Origin: Maricaulis maris | Lineage (GTDB): Bacteria; Pseudomonadota; Alphaproteobacteria; Caulobacterales; Maricaulaceae | Direction: 5' to 3' | Length of the DNA stretch: 64,000 bases | Assembly (NCBI RefSeq): GCF_036322705.1 | Contig: NZ_AP027270.1 | Location: forward strand, 310,001-374,000 | Shown: positions 26,271 through 35,566 of the stretch, piece by piece | Position numbering within the stretch: position 1 is the stretch's first letter | Layout of the letters: each line of letters begins with the position of its first letter | Notes under the pieces: model-generated | What the model saw: the letters and a program-made list of their open reading frames with translations, nothing else | Database searches by the model: none | Told to the model about the DNA's origin: nothing | Translations under genes and position numbers: made by a program

Positions 26271-26737
26271 CGGTTGATCTCGCCGGTATCGAGGAAGGGG
26301 GAGGCGTCGAGATCTTCGGCGTCCATCAGTTCGGCAATTCGCTGGAGCGAGGCAATCAGCATGTTCTGCTCCCAGGGCTGCAGCTTGCGGAATGATCGCA
26401 GAAAGCCGGCCTGGAGCAGCTCGGGTGCATTCTCGGAGGCGGCCTTGCCGGTCTCGGTCAGGCGAGCGGTCACGACGCGTTTGTCGGTATCGCTTTTCAC
26501 CCGTTCGACCAGGCCGGCATGGGTCAGTCGATCGAGGATCGAGGTGATCGTGGCCTGGCTGAGCGACACGGCCCGCGCGATGGCGCTGGGAGACAAGTCG
26601 CCACGCTTGTAGAGGGTGTCGATGACGACCAGCTGCGGGGCGGTCAGGCCGGTGGCTTTCACCAGCCGTTTTGATTGAAGGTCGATGGCGCGGGTTATGC
26701 GCCGCAGGGCCACAAGAATTTCGTCGTGATCGCTCAT
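26267..26737 (-). CDS. MarR-family transcriptional regulator
   Basis: A 156-residue winged-helix regulator. The DNA-binding part has LTAPQLVVIDTLYKRGDLSPSAIA, the recognition helix region VSLSQATITSILDRL and the wing VKSDTDKRVVTARLTETG. An in-frame ATG at 26854 would give 195 residues, but MarR proteins rarely carry 39 extra residues and ATG at 26737 begins just before the conserved core. It is first in an operon with the CaiB gene (ATGA overlap) and divergent from TonB receptor 2, so it likely senses a CoA or acid ligand and controls one or both. Confidence 0.9.
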   Translation of the reverse strand: MSDHDEILVALRRITRAIDLQSKRLVKATGLTAPQLVVIDTLYKRGDLSPSAIARAVSLSQATITSILDRLTHAGLVERVKSDTDKRVVTARLTETGKAASENAPELLQAGFLRSFRKLQPWEQNMLIASLQRIAELMDAEDLDASPFLDTGEINR

Positions 26738-27079
26738 GCCGCTCGCCTGTTGAGGGTCCGTTTCCGATGTACCCGCAGCCCACGATCTTTCCAACATGTT
26801 TGAGTGTGGCTGCGGATCGATGTTTTGTTCGATTTCGAATGACCTGTTCGGCAAACCTGGTGGACTGATGTCCGGCGGAATTTACCAAAACCTGTCACAT
26901 TCATGTAACGGTGTAAATATAATGCTTTTAAGACAGTGTGTTGTGGCCTTTCTGGGGCGATGCGGGGCGCATTTGGAGCTTTGAGCTCAAAGTTTCAATT
27001 CGAAGCATGGTGGTCAGTTCGTATCTGAAACTCTACACAGCCGTTCAACCGTAAAGCCACAAGGGACTGTCATCACGTC
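26738..27079. promoter_or_regulatory. divergent control region, marR / TonB receptor 2
   Basis: A 342-base gene-free region, AT-rich from about 26860 to 27060. It contains a perfect 14-bp palindrome CTTTGAGCTCAAAG at 26979-26992, 88 bases before the receptor start, and TTCG-ATTT-CGAA at 26828-26839 nearer the marR gene. Either could be a MarR site. No clear -35/-10 pair was found. Confidence 0.5.
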
Positions 27080-29668
27080 ATGCTGAAGCAACGGGCACTT
27101 ACCTCAACGATTCTGACTGCAGCCACGCTGTCGATCGCCGGAGCCGGAATGGCTGCCGCGCAGGTCGATGTCATCACCGTGACCGCGACCAAGCGCGAGC
27201 AAAGCACCCAGGACATTCCGGTCGCCGTTCAGGCGCTCGGCGAAGAGACGCTGGAAGAGCTCCGTGTCGATGTCTTCACGGACTACCTCCAGCAGCTGCC
27301 CGGTGTCACCGCCGGCGGTAGCGGCCCCGGCCAGAGCACGATCTATATCCGGGGCCTCGCCTCGACGACTCCGAACCTGACCACAGCCGGCGTTGCCGGT
27401 CTCGCGCCGAACGTGGCGCTGTATCTCGACGAGCAGCCGCTCTCGCAGCCGGGTCGTAACCTTGACGTCTACGCCGCCGACCTGCAGCGCGTCGAGGTCC
27501 TGTCGGGCCCACAGGGCACGCTGTTCGGCGCCTCCTCGCAGGCCGGTACGGTGCGTCTCATCACCAATCGTCCGGTCATTGGTGAATACTCTGCCTCGAC
27601 CAATTTCGGTGTCTCCTTCACCGAAAACGGTGAAATGAGCAACAAGGTGGAAGCCGTGGTCAACCTGCCGGTTGCCGACAATTTCGCGCTTCGCGGTGTG
27701 GTCTATGTCGACAATCAGGGCGGTTATATCGACAACGTGCCGGGCACGCGTGACGCGTCCGAATCGGCGCGCTTCCGCTCGGCCGGGACTGTCCGCGCCA
27801 ATGGCGTGCCGGTTTCGGCGACCCGTGAGGGTTTCCAGGCGGGTGACGACCTGTCGGGTGTGAACTTCCTTGAGGCCAACAACTCCGGTCTGCTGGAGAA
27901 GGATTTCAACGACACGACCTATGCCGGTTTCCGTCTGAGCGGCCTGTATGACTTCAATGCCGACTGGACGCTGACCGTGTCGCACGCCCGGCAGCGGCTG
28001 GAGTCGGAAGGCGTATTCTTCATGGATCCCGAACTGGGTGACCTGGAAATCCAGCGCTATGAAGCCGATGAGATCGAGGACAGCTTCCATAATACAAGCT
28101 GGACCGTGGAGGGCCGTCTCGGCGCTCTGGAAACCGTCTATACCGGCGCTTACACCGACCGCGAGACCAATCAGCGGATTGACTACTCCGACTATCTCTT
28201 TGTCGGCCAGTACCTGCCTTACTACATCTGTGACGGATCAGTGTCCTATCCGGGCGGTGCTCCGGCCGGAACCTGTCAGGCCCCGAACCTGTTCGTGGAC
28301 TCGGTGACCAATACCGAGGTCTTCACCCAGGAGCTGCGCTTCAATACGCCGGAAGACGCGCGCCTGCGGGCCACGTTCGGTGGTTTCTACTCCAGCCTGA
28401 CGCTGACCGAGCGCAATGACTTCACCTATCCGGGCTCAACCCAGGTCGATGGCTTCGGCGTTCAGACCGGTTTCTCGCCGAACTACCCGTTCACCACGGG
28501 CTTCACCTCGGATGCCGGGCCCTTCCCGCCGGGCGTGATCTTCCGCAACGATGTGGAGCGCACGGACGAACAGCTGGGTATTTTCGGTGAAACGACCTTT
28601 GATCTCACCGATACGTTTGCGGTGACGCTGGGGGCTCGCTACTACGACATCGAGGTTGACTTGGAAGGCAGCGCGAACGCGTCTTTCTGTAACCTGTTCC
28701 AGCCCGACGTTGATGCCTACGGCACTGATATTTCCGACCTCTACAATGGCGACGGCGAAGTCACTTTCCGCGGTTCTTGCGATCCGGCAGACCACATCAC
28801 CTATACCGCAGACACCGTCGACGCCTCGACGCCGGCATCCGTGGTGGCTGCCTTGCAGGCCCCGGATGCAGCCCGCACAGACGGCTTCATCTTCAAGCTG
28901 ACAGGGACGTGGACGCCGGCCGAAGGCCTGCTCTTCTACGGCACCATCTCCGAAGGCTTCCGTCCGGGTCTGCTCAATCGTCCCGGCGGTGCCGCGGGTC
29001 CCGGTGGCTATACCGTTCCCTTCGCGCTCGATACCGATGATGTGACGAATTACGAGTTCGGCTGGAAAACCGACATCTTCGACAACCAGGTGCGTTTCAA
29101 CGGCAGTGCCTTCTTCGTCGAGATCGAGCGTCTCCAGACCACGATCTTTGACCCGTCGATCACCAACCTCTTCTTCTCGGACAATGCGGCCAATGCCGAA
29201 ATCCGTGGCCTTGAAGGTGATGTGACCTGGGCTCCGGCCTCGATCGAAGGGCTGACTGTCACCGCGGCCTACTCCTTCCTCGACACCGAGATCACCGAAG
29301 TCCTGACGCCGACCAATGACGTCCTGGTCGGGTCAGAGCTGGCCTTTGCCCCGAGCTACCAGTTCAATATCCGGGCTCGCTATGAGTGGTTCCTGGAGAA
29401 CGGCTACACGGCTCACTTCATGCCGCAGATCGTTGTCTCCGATGACTCGGTCAGCGATGTGATCGAGATCAACAAGGCCGACATCGAAGGTTACACCACG
29501 CTGGCCCTGTCGGCCGGCATCACGGCAGACAACTGGTCTGTCGAGCTGTTCGCCGACAATGTGACCGACGAGCGTGGCGAGCTGGCGAACAATTTCGTCT
29601 TTGACCGCGAACGTGTGACGGTCATGCGTCCGCGGACCATCGGTGTTCGCGTCGGTGTTCAATACTGA
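27080..29668 (+). CDS. TonB-dependent receptor 2
   Basis: An 862-residue outer-membrane receptor. A signal peptide (about 1-28, ending MAAAQ), TonB-box-like DVITVTATKRE, plug domain (about 40-160: QDIPVAVQAL, TIYIRGLAS, VEVLSGPQGTLFGASSQAG) and a beta-barrel ending in aromatic Tyr (GVRVGVQY). The plug and the barrel motifs YGTISEGFRPGLLNRP and NVTDERGE are typical of the large alphaproteobacterial family used for hydrophobic or complex carbon sources. It is divergent from marR and followed, after a terminator, by a TPR-sulfotransferase. The ligand is unknown. Confidence 0.93.
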   Translation: MLKQRALTSTILTAATLSIAGAGMAAAQVDVITVTATKREQSTQDIPVAVQALGEETLEELRVDVFTDYLQQLPGVTAGGSGPGQSTIYIRGLASTTPNLTTAGVAGLAPNVALYLDEQPLSQPGRNLDVYAADLQRVEVLSGPQGTLFGASSQAGTVRLITNRPVIGEYSASTNFGVSFTENGEMSNKVEAVVNLPVADNFALRGVVYVDNQGGYIDNVPGTRDASESARFRSAGTVRANGVPVSATREGFQAGDDLSGVNFLEANNSGLLEKDFNDTTYAGFRLSGLYDFNADWTLTVSHARQRLESEGVFFMDPELGDLEIQRYEADEIEDSFHNTSWTVEGRLGALETVYTGAYTDRETNQRIDYSDYLFVGQYLPYYICDGSVSYPGGAPAGTCQAPNLFVDSVTNTEVFTQELRFNTPEDARLRATFGGFYSSLTLTERNDFTYPGSTQVDGFGVQTGFSPNYPFTTGFTSDAGPFPPGVIFRNDVERTDEQLGIFGETTFDLTDTFAVTLGARYYDIEVDLEGSANASFCNLFQPDVDAYGTDISDLYNGDGEVTFRGSCDPADHITYTADTVDASTPASVVAALQAPDAARTDGFIFKLTGTWTPAEGLLFYGTISEGFRPGLLNRPGGAAGPGGYTVPFALDTDDVTNYEFGWKTDIFDNQVRFNGSAFFVEIERLQTTIFDPSITNLFFSDNAANAEIRGLEGDVTWAPASIEGLTVTAAYSFLDTEITEVLTPTNDVLVGSELAFAPSYQFNIRARYEWFLENGYTAHFMPQIVVSDDSVSDVIEINKADIEGYTTLALSAGITADNWSVELFADNVTDERGELANNFVFDRERVTVMRPRTIGVRVGVQY

Positions 29669-29704
29669 TCATCGGTTGCGACCGTTGAACCCGTATCGAT
29701 AATG

Positions 29705-29742
29705 GAAGCGCCCTCGTTTGATCGGGGGCGCTTCACCGTTTT
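29705..29742 (+). terminator. rho-independent terminator after TonB receptor 2
   Basis: A 12-bp stem (29705-29716 with 29723-29734, one G-T pair) with loop TTTGAT is followed by ACCG and TTTT. It lies 36 bases after the receptor stop. The sulfotransferase start codon comes 20 bases further on, so downstream expression may depend on read-through. Confidence 0.8.
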
Positions 29743-29762
29743 CAAGAACGGAGACGCACCAC

Positions 29763-31772
29763 GTGCCCGAGGCGACTGACGCCACCGACGATCTGATGCG
29801 GACAGCTCAGGCTCACATGTATGAGGGCCGGTTCGACGCCGCGCTCGAGACGGTCCTGCCGCATCTCGAGGCGCAACCGGACGACCAGGACGCACTTTAC
29901 GTGGCCGCCGTCTGCGAACGCTATCTCGGGCACCCGGATGCGGCGCGGCGCCACTTGCAGGCGCTCAAGCGCGTTGCCCCCGATTTTGGCCGTGGACATC
30001 AGGAAGAAGGCCATCTCTTCCGTGCCGAGGGGGATGGCGAGCGGGCTTTGAGAGCCTATCAGCGCGCCTGTCAGTTCAATCCGGCGCTTACCGCCAGCTG
30101 GCGGGCCCGGGCCGACTTGCTGACGGCGTCGGGCCGCCGGGCGGAGGCCGCGATGGCGACCGCCCAGGCCGACAGGATCGAGGCCTTACCGCGTGAACTC
30201 GTGGCGGTCACCCATCTCCTGCATGAAGGCAAATTGCTCAAGGCGGAGCATTTGTGCCGCGCCTTTCTCCAGAAAACGCCGCACCATGTCGAGGCGATGC
30301 GCCTGCTGGCCGAGATCGGCTCGCGCTTTGGCGTGCTGGAAGATGCGGATTTCCTGCTCGAAAGTGCGATCGAGTTCGAGCCTGACAATACCCAGCTTCG
30401 GCTGGATCACATCCAAGTCCTGCGCAAGCGCCAGAAGTTCACGGCCGCCCTTGAACAGGCCCGGTATCTCTATGAACGCGACCCCGACAGTCCCATCTTC
30501 AAGTCGCACTACGCGATCGAATGCATGCAGACCGGCAGCTATGATGAGGCGCTGGCACTGTTCGAGGAAATCCTCGCCATTCTCCCGGAAGATCCGGCGA
30601 CGCTGACATCGCGGGGGCATGCGCTGAAAACGCTGGGGCGCCAGGACGAGGCCGTCGCCAGCTACCGGGCGGCCTTCGCCACAAAGCCCGATCATGGCGA
30701 TGCCTATTACGGTCTGGCCAATCTCAAGACGTATCGATTCTCCGACAGCGAAGTTGAGGCCATGCAGGCCCTCGAGGCCAGCCCTGATCTCGCTTTCCAG
30801 GATCGCGTCCATATCAGTTTCGCGCTCGCCAAGGCCTTCGAGGATCGCGACGAGATTGCCTCCGCCTTCGACTTCTACGAGCGCGGCAATACGCTCAAAC
30901 GCGTCCAGACCCGCTATACAACCGAGCAGATGCGGGCCGAGCTCGAGATGCAGGCCGAGATTTGCGATGCAGCGCTGTTCGAGGCGCAGGCCGGTAAGGG
31001 GGTTCCGGACCCCGATCCGATCTTCATCGTCGGGCTGCCGCGGGCGGGTTCAACCCTGCTGGAGCAGATCCTGGCCTCGCATAGCCAGGTCGACGGGACC
31101 CTCGAGCTGCCCAACATCCTGGCGCTATCCCACCGGCTGCGCGGCCGCCAGAAGCTGAGCGACAAGACCCGGTATCCGCGCGTCCTGCACGAGCTGACAG
31201 CCGAGCAGTTACAGGCGCTGGGGCAGGATTATCTCGACAATACCCGCATCCACCGTGCCGGCGCACCGCGCTTCACCGACAAGATGCCGAACAATTTCCG
31301 GCATATCGGCCTTATCAAGCTGATCCTGCCCAATGCCCGCATCATCGATGCCCGCCGGCATCCGATGGCCTGCTGCTTCTCCGGCTTCAAGCAATTGTTC
31401 GCGGAGGGCCAGGAGTTCACCTATGGCCTTGAGGAAATCGGGCACTACTATCGGGACTATGTCGCGCTGATGGATCATTGGGACCAGGTTCTGCCGGGCC
31501 AGATCCTGCGCGTGAACTACGAGGACGTTGTCGCCGACCTTGACGGGCAGGTGCGTCGGATCCTCGATTATTGCGGTTTGCCCTTCGAGCAGGCCTGCAT
31601 CGACTTCCATGCCACCGAGCGTGCGGTCCGCACGGCCAGCTCGGAACAGGTTCGCCAGCCTATTTTCGACAGTGGCGTGGCGCAGTGGAAGAAATTCGAA
31701 CCCCATCTCGATCCGCTCAGGCGTGCGCTTGGCGACGAGCTCCTGGCCAATGCCGGACAAGGGACGTCATGA
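29763..31772 (+). CDS. TPR-containing sulfotransferase
   Basis: A 669-residue protein with a long N-terminal tetratricopeptide array (about 1-330) and a C-terminal sulfotransferase domain. The PAPS-binding loop is FIVGLPRAGSTLLEQIL (about 420-437), followed by IIDARRHPMACCFS as the second (3'-phosphate) motif. It would move sulfate from PAPS to an unknown acceptor. GTG at 29763 has GGAG 8 bases upstream; the alternative start at 29718 lies inside the terminator stem and is rejected. Its stop overlaps the BCCT start (ATGA). TPR-sulfotransferases next to TonB receptors are familiar in Caulobacterales and sphingomonads; the functional link is not established. Confidence 0.88.
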   Translation: MPEATDATDDLMRTAQAHMYEGRFDAALETVLPHLEAQPDDQDALYVAAVCERYLGHPDAARRHLQALKRVAPDFGRGHQEEGHLFRAEGDGERALRAYQRACQFNPALTASWRARADLLTASGRRAEAAMATAQADRIEALPRELVAVTHLLHEGKLLKAEHLCRAFLQKTPHHVEAMRLLAEIGSRFGVLEDADFLLESAIEFEPDNTQLRLDHIQVLRKRQKFTAALEQARYLYERDPDSPIFKSHYAIECMQTGSYDEALALFEEILAILPEDPATLTSRGHALKTLGRQDEAVASYRAAFATKPDHGDAYYGLANLKTYRFSDSEVEAMQALEASPDLAFQDRVHISFALAKAFEDRDEIASAFDFYERGNTLKRVQTRYTTEQMRAELEMQAEICDAALFEAQAGKGVPDPDPIFIVGLPRAGSTLLEQILASHSQVDGTLELPNILALSHRLRGRQKLSDKTRYPRVLHELTAEQLQALGQDYLDNTRIHRAGAPRFTDKMPNNFRHIGLIKLILPNARIIDARRHPMACCFSGFKQLFAEGQEFTYGLEEIGHYYRDYVALMDHWDQVLPGQILRVNYEDVVADLDGQVRRILDYCGLPFEQACIDFHATERAVRTASSEQVRQPIFDSGVAQWKKFEPHLDPLRRALGDELLANAGQGTS

Positions 31773-33391
31773 CCAAACGTTTTTACAAGACCGATTATGA
31801 GACCGGGCAGGACAATATCTCCTGGTTCGGGCTGGATGTGCACAATCCTGTCTTCTTCATCGCTGCCGTATTGATGCTGTCCTTCGTCGGCGCCGCGGTT
31901 GTCGCGCCGGAGACGGTATCCGTGATGCTGTTCGCGGCGCGTGACTGGGTTCTGGAGACGTTCGACTGGTTCTTCGTGCTCGGGGTCAATATTGTCTTCG
32001 TGTTCTGTCTGGTGGTGCTGGTCTCACCGCTCGGGCGCCTGCGGATTGGCGGCAGCGAGGCCAGGCCCGACTTCTCGACTCCGTCCTGGCTCGCCATGCT
32101 GTTCTCGGCCGGCATCGGTATCGGTCTGATGTTCTGGGGGGCAGCCGAGCCTCTGGCCTATCACACGGACTGGTTCGGTACGCCCCTGGGCGTGGAGCCG
32201 GGGACGGAAGCCTCGGCCCGGCTTGCGCTCAGCGCGACCATGTTCCACTGGGGTCTCAACGCTTGGTCGATCTATGCCGTTCTTGGTCTGGCATTGGCCT
32301 ATTTTGCTTTCTCCAAAGGCCTGCCGCTGACCATGCGGTCCGCGTTTTATCCGCTTCTCGGCGAACGCATCTGGGGCTGGCCGGGGCATCTGATCGACAT
32401 TCTGGCGGTGATCGCAACCCTGTTCGGTCTGGCAACATCGCTCGGCCTCGGGGCCCAGCAGGTGGCCAGCGGGCTCGACTTCCTGTTCGGCATTGATCCC
32501 GGCATCATCACCCAGATCATCGTGATCGGCTGCATCACCTCGATCGCCATCCTCTCGGTCGTCCGCGGCCTTGATGGCGGCGTGAAGGTCCTGTCCAATA
32601 TCAACATGGTGATGGCGGGCGTCTTCCTGCTGTTCATCTTTATCGTCGGGCCGACCGCTGTGATCGCCAGCGGCTTCTGGGTGAACACCGTGGATTATGT
32701 CCGCGACTTCCTGCCGCTTTCCAACTGGGTCGGCCGTGATGATACCGAGTGGTTCCACGGCTGGACGATTTTCTACTGGGCCTGGTGGGTGTCCTGGTCG
32801 CCCTTCGTCGGCATGTTCATCGCGCGTGTCTCCAAGGGCCGGACGGTGCGGGAATTCCTGACCGCCGTGATCTTCGTACCGTTGCTGATCACCATCGCCT
32901 GGTTCTCGACTTTCGGTGAAACCGCGATCTTCCAATATGAAAACGGGATCGGGGAGCTGGCCGACGGCGTCGGTGAGGTTTCGCTGGTGCTTTTCCAGAT
33001 GCTCGACCATCTGCCCTTTGCCGCGATCACCTCCTTCCTCGCCATCGTCCTGGTCTTCGTCTTCTTCGTGACCTCCTCGGATTCCGGGTCTCTGGTCATC
33101 GATTCCATCACCGCGGGCGGCAAACTTCATGCCCCGGTTCCCCAGCGCATCTTCTGGGCGACGATCGAGGGTCTGGTGGCTGCAGTCCTGCTCTATGGCG
33201 GCGGCGCCCAGGCGCTGCAGGGCCTGCAGGCCGGTGCGATCACGGCGGGTCTGCCGTTCATGGTCGTACTTTTGGTGTGCTGTTACAGCCTCTGGAAAGG
33301 CCTGTGGTCGGATCTGCGGGCGCAGCGGGCGCTGGAGGCGGCACGCAAGGCCGCGACCGCGTCTGGGTCAGACGCAAACGCGAAGGCTTGA
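31769..33391 (+). CDS. BCCT-family betaine/choline/carnitine transporter
   Basis: A 540-residue inner-membrane secondary transporter with about 12 membrane segments. The family marks are the glycine-rich GIGIGLMFWGAAEPL in TM3 and the tryptophan-rich signature in FYWAWWVSWSPFVGMFIARVSKGR of TM8, which forms the quaternary-amine box. ATG at 31769 overlaps the sulfotransferase stop (ATGA), so translation is coupled. The likely substrate is glycine betaine, choline or a related zwitterion; choline sulfate is a speculative option given the neighbour. The C-terminal tail is short and polar, without the long basic osmosensing extension of BetP. Confidence 0.92.
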   Translation: MTKRFYKTDYETGQDNISWFGLDVHNPVFFIAAVLMLSFVGAAVVAPETVSVMLFAARDWVLETFDWFFVLGVNIVFVFCLVVLVSPLGRLRIGGSEARPDFSTPSWLAMLFSAGIGIGLMFWGAAEPLAYHTDWFGTPLGVEPGTEASARLALSATMFHWGLNAWSIYAVLGLALAYFAFSKGLPLTMRSAFYPLLGERIWGWPGHLIDILAVIATLFGLATSLGLGAQQVASGLDFLFGIDPGIITQIIVIGCITSIAILSVVRGLDGGVKVLSNINMVMAGVFLLFIFIVGPTAVIASGFWVNTVDYVRDFLPLSNWVGRDDTEWFHGWTIFYWAWWVSWSPFVGMFIARVSKGRTVREFLTAVIFVPLLITIAWFSTFGETAIFQYENGIGELADGVGEVSLVLFQMLDHLPFAAITSFLAIVLVFVFFVTSSDSGSLVIDSITAGGKLHAPVPQRIFWATIEGLVAAVLLYGGGAQALQGLQAGAITAGLPFMVVLLVCCYSLWKGLWSDLRAQRALEAARKAATASGSDANAKA

Positions 33392-33499
33392 GTGAGCGCC
33401 TGAGAAAGCCACCGCACACCTGCGGCATAAAGGAAATTTCAACGGGCCTCGGTTAACCCTGTTGCCATCCGGACTGCGCGTGGCGGCGCGCCAAGTGGC

Positions 33500-34387
33500 A
33501 TGTGGGTCCGAGTGTTGGGTAAATTTAGAACAGGCTTGGCCGCTCTGGCGCTGGGTTTGAGCCTTGCGACGCCAGTCCTGGCGCAAGGCTTCGAGACCGG
33601 CGGCAAGCTTCTGCTCACCCGGGGCATCAGCACTGTGGAAGGGGCCGGCGGCGGCGGGCTGTCGAGCTGGGCGCTCATCACCGGCAACGAGACTGACCGC
33701 GGTATTGGCGCAACGGCGCACGCGACGCAGGTCGAGCTCGATGATTTTCGGTTTCAGGCGGCCGGCTTTGCGGTCGGGCTGCATGATCGTTTCGAGTTTT
33801 CCTGGACTCGGCAGCGCTTTGACACCCGTGACGCCGGGGCGGCACTCGGCCTCGGTCAGGGCTTCACTTTCGAGCAGGATGTGATCGGCGTGAAGCTGCG
33901 GCTTCTTGGCGATGCCGTGTATGCGCAGGACAGCTGGGTTCCCCAGCTCGCACTGGGTATCCAGCACAAGTCCAATGACCAGGGCGCGATTGTTCGCGCG
34001 GTCGGCGCCGCCGATGACAGTGGCTATGACGTCTATCTGGCCGCGACCAAACTCTATCTCGACCATAGCCTCCTGCTGAACGCGACGGTGCGCTGGACCG
34101 AGGCCAACCAGACCGGCCTGCTTGGATTCAGCGGTCTCGATGACCATAGCCTGCAGGGCGAGTTCACGGCTGCCTACCTGGTTTCGCGTCGCCTTCTGGT
34201 CGGTGCGGAATACCGGTTCAAGCCGGACAATCTGGGCTTCGCCACAGAGGACGATTGGGTCGACCTGTTCGCGGCCTACGCGGTCAACGAGCACCTGACG
34301 GTCACGGCGGCCTGGGTCGATCTCGGCTCGATCGCGACCTTCGATGACCAGCGTGGTTTCTATCTCTCCCTTCAGGCCGGCTTCTAG
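33500..34387 (+). CDS. DUF3034 outer-membrane beta-barrel protein
   Basis: A 295-residue exported protein. A signal peptide (about 1-28, ending PVLAQ) precedes alternating hydrophobic/polar beta strands, and the chain ends with Phe (YLSLQAGF), as outer-membrane barrels do. The features GGKLLLTRGISTVEGAGGGGL and EYRFKPDNLGFA fit the DUF3034 family, which is repeatedly seen beside truncated haemoglobin, a methylamine-utilisation-like protein and an EAL protein (recalled context, not checked here). All three follow directly in this window. The molecular function is unknown; a pore or anchor for the periplasmic partners is possible. Start choice is moderately sure, as the ribosome-binding site is weak. 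Confidence 0.83.
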   Translation: MWVRVLGKFRTGLAALALGLSLATPVLAQGFETGGKLLLTRGISTVEGAGGGGLSSWALITGNETDRGIGATAHATQVELDDFRFQAAGFAVGLHDRFEFSWTRQRFDTRDAGAALGLGQGFTFEQDVIGVKLRLLGDAVYAQDSWVPQLALGIQHKSNDQGAIVRAVGAADDSGYDVYLAATKLYLDHSLLLNATVRWTEANQTGLLGFSGLDDHSLQGEFTAAYLVSRRLLVGAEYRFKPDNLGFATEDDWVDLFAAYAVNEHLTVTAAWVDLGSIATFDDQRGFYLSLQAGF

Positions 34388-34396
34388 GAGCGCGTG

Positions 34397-34906
34397 ATGA
34401 CCCGACTTTCCATCCCCATGGCCAGCCTCGCCATCCTTGCCATCGGCAGTGCCGCCCTGGCCATACAGCCACCCCATGCCCATCCCGGTGAGCTGGAGGT
34501 CGATCCCTACGAGGCGTCCAATGCCCATGCCGGAGCTGCTCCGATTTCGGATCCGGCTGTGTTGGCGGCCTTCAATGGCGAGGCCGGTATCGCCCGGATC
34601 GTTGACGGGCTCATCGCCGGCATCCAGCAGGATGAGCGCATCGAGGGGATCTTCCGCGCCACCGATTGGCCGCGCCTGCGCCGAACGCTGAACGAGCAGA
34701 TCTGCTACATCCTCGGCGGTCCGTGCGATTATACCGGTCGGTCGATGGCGTCCGTGCATGCCGATCATGGCATCACCACGGCCGAGTTCAACGCGCTGGT
34801 CGAGAACCTTCAGGACGCCATGGACGCGGAGGGTGTGCCATTCGGCATGCAGAACCGCCTGCTGGCGCGCCTGGCCCCGATGCATGGCGACGTCGTCACC
34901 CGCTAG
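34397..34906 (+). CDS. group 1 truncated haemoglobin, exported
   Basis: A 169-residue globin that binds haem, and through it O2 or NO. The 2-on-2 globin core (about 55-165) has GGPCDYTGR then MASVH, giving the proximal His121, as in TrHbN proteins. Unlike the usual cytoplasmic form, it starts with a hydrophobic leader (about 1-22, SLAILAIGSAALA) and a 30-residue polar linker, so it is predicted to be periplasmic. ATG at 34397 is chosen because AGGAG (34386-34390) gives 6-base spacing; GTG at 34394 is the alternative. It lies 9 bases after the DUF3034 stop, in the same operon as a cupredoxin-like protein and an EAL protein. Confidence 0.9.
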   Translation: MTRLSIPMASLAILAIGSAALAIQPPHAHPGELEVDPYEASNAHAGAAPISDPAVLAAFNGEAGIARIVDGLIAGIQQDERIEGIFRATDWPRLRRTLNEQICYILGGPCDYTGRSMASVHADHGITTAEFNALVENLQDAMDAEGVPFGMQNRLLARLAPMHGDVVTR

Positions 34907-34946
34907 AACCCGTTTCACCCCGAATGCGCGAGCGTTTACCGACATC

Positions 34947-35561
34947 ATGATCCAGAGCTGCCTCCGATCAATCCTGACCCTTCTTGTTCTGCCGATGCTC
35001 CTGTCAAGCGCGGCGGGGGCGGAGGATCTGCGCATCAGGGTGATCACCCCGGACGGGGAGCCGGTTGCCAACGCCGTGGTGAGCGTACCGGGCGAGCTGA
35101 CGGCAGGCGCGCTCCAGGTCGAGCCGCTGGAAATGGCCCAGGTCGATATCCAGTTCGACCCGTTCGTCCTGGTCGTGCCGCGCGGCGCCGATGTGGTCTT
35201 CCCCAATCGCGACCGGGTCCGCCACCACGTTTACTCCTTCGCCCGCGGCAATCGGTTCGAGCTTGAACTCTATGGCCGCGAGCAGGAACGTTCGGTCCGT
35301 TTCGACGTCGCCGGCCCGGTGCCGCTGGGCTGCAACATCCATGACCAAATGATCGCCTTTATCCGGGTCGTGGACACACCGTTCGCTGCCCGGACCGATG
35401 CCGATGGGCGCGCGGTCCTGGCCAGACTGCCGGCCGGTTCGACGACGCTGACCGTCTGGCATCCCTACGGCAATGCCGAAGACAATGTTGTCACGCTCGC
35501 CATCGATCCCGCCGACGGGATGGAGGCGACTGTCACGCTCGCCCTGCTCGGGCGGAACTGA
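34947..35561 (+). CDS. periplasmic cupredoxin-like (methylamine-utilisation type) protein
   Basis: A 204-residue exported protein with a signal peptide (about 1-25, ending AAGAE). A cupredoxin-like domain (about 25-145) supplies a full type 1 copper set: His93/His94 in RVRHHVY and Cys129, His132, Met135 in GCNIHDQM, with the CxxHxxM spacing of amicyanin. A carboxypeptidase-regulatory-like beta domain (about 145-204, ADGRAVLARLPAGSTTLTVWHP) follows. It could shuttle electrons to or from the exported globin encoded just upstream. The gap to the EAL gene is 5 bases. Copper loading and partners are inferred from residues and context. Confidence 0.86.
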   Translation: MIQSCLRSILTLLVLPMLLSSAAGAEDLRIRVITPDGEPVANAVVSVPGELTAGALQVEPLEMAQVDIQFDPFVLVVPRGADVVFPNRDRVRHHVYSFARGNRFELELYGREQERSVRFDVAGPVPLGCNIHDQMIAFIRVVDTPFAARTDADGRAVLARLPAGSTTLTVWHPYGNAEDNVVTLAIDPADGMEATVTLALLGRN

Positions 35562-35566
35562 AGCGC

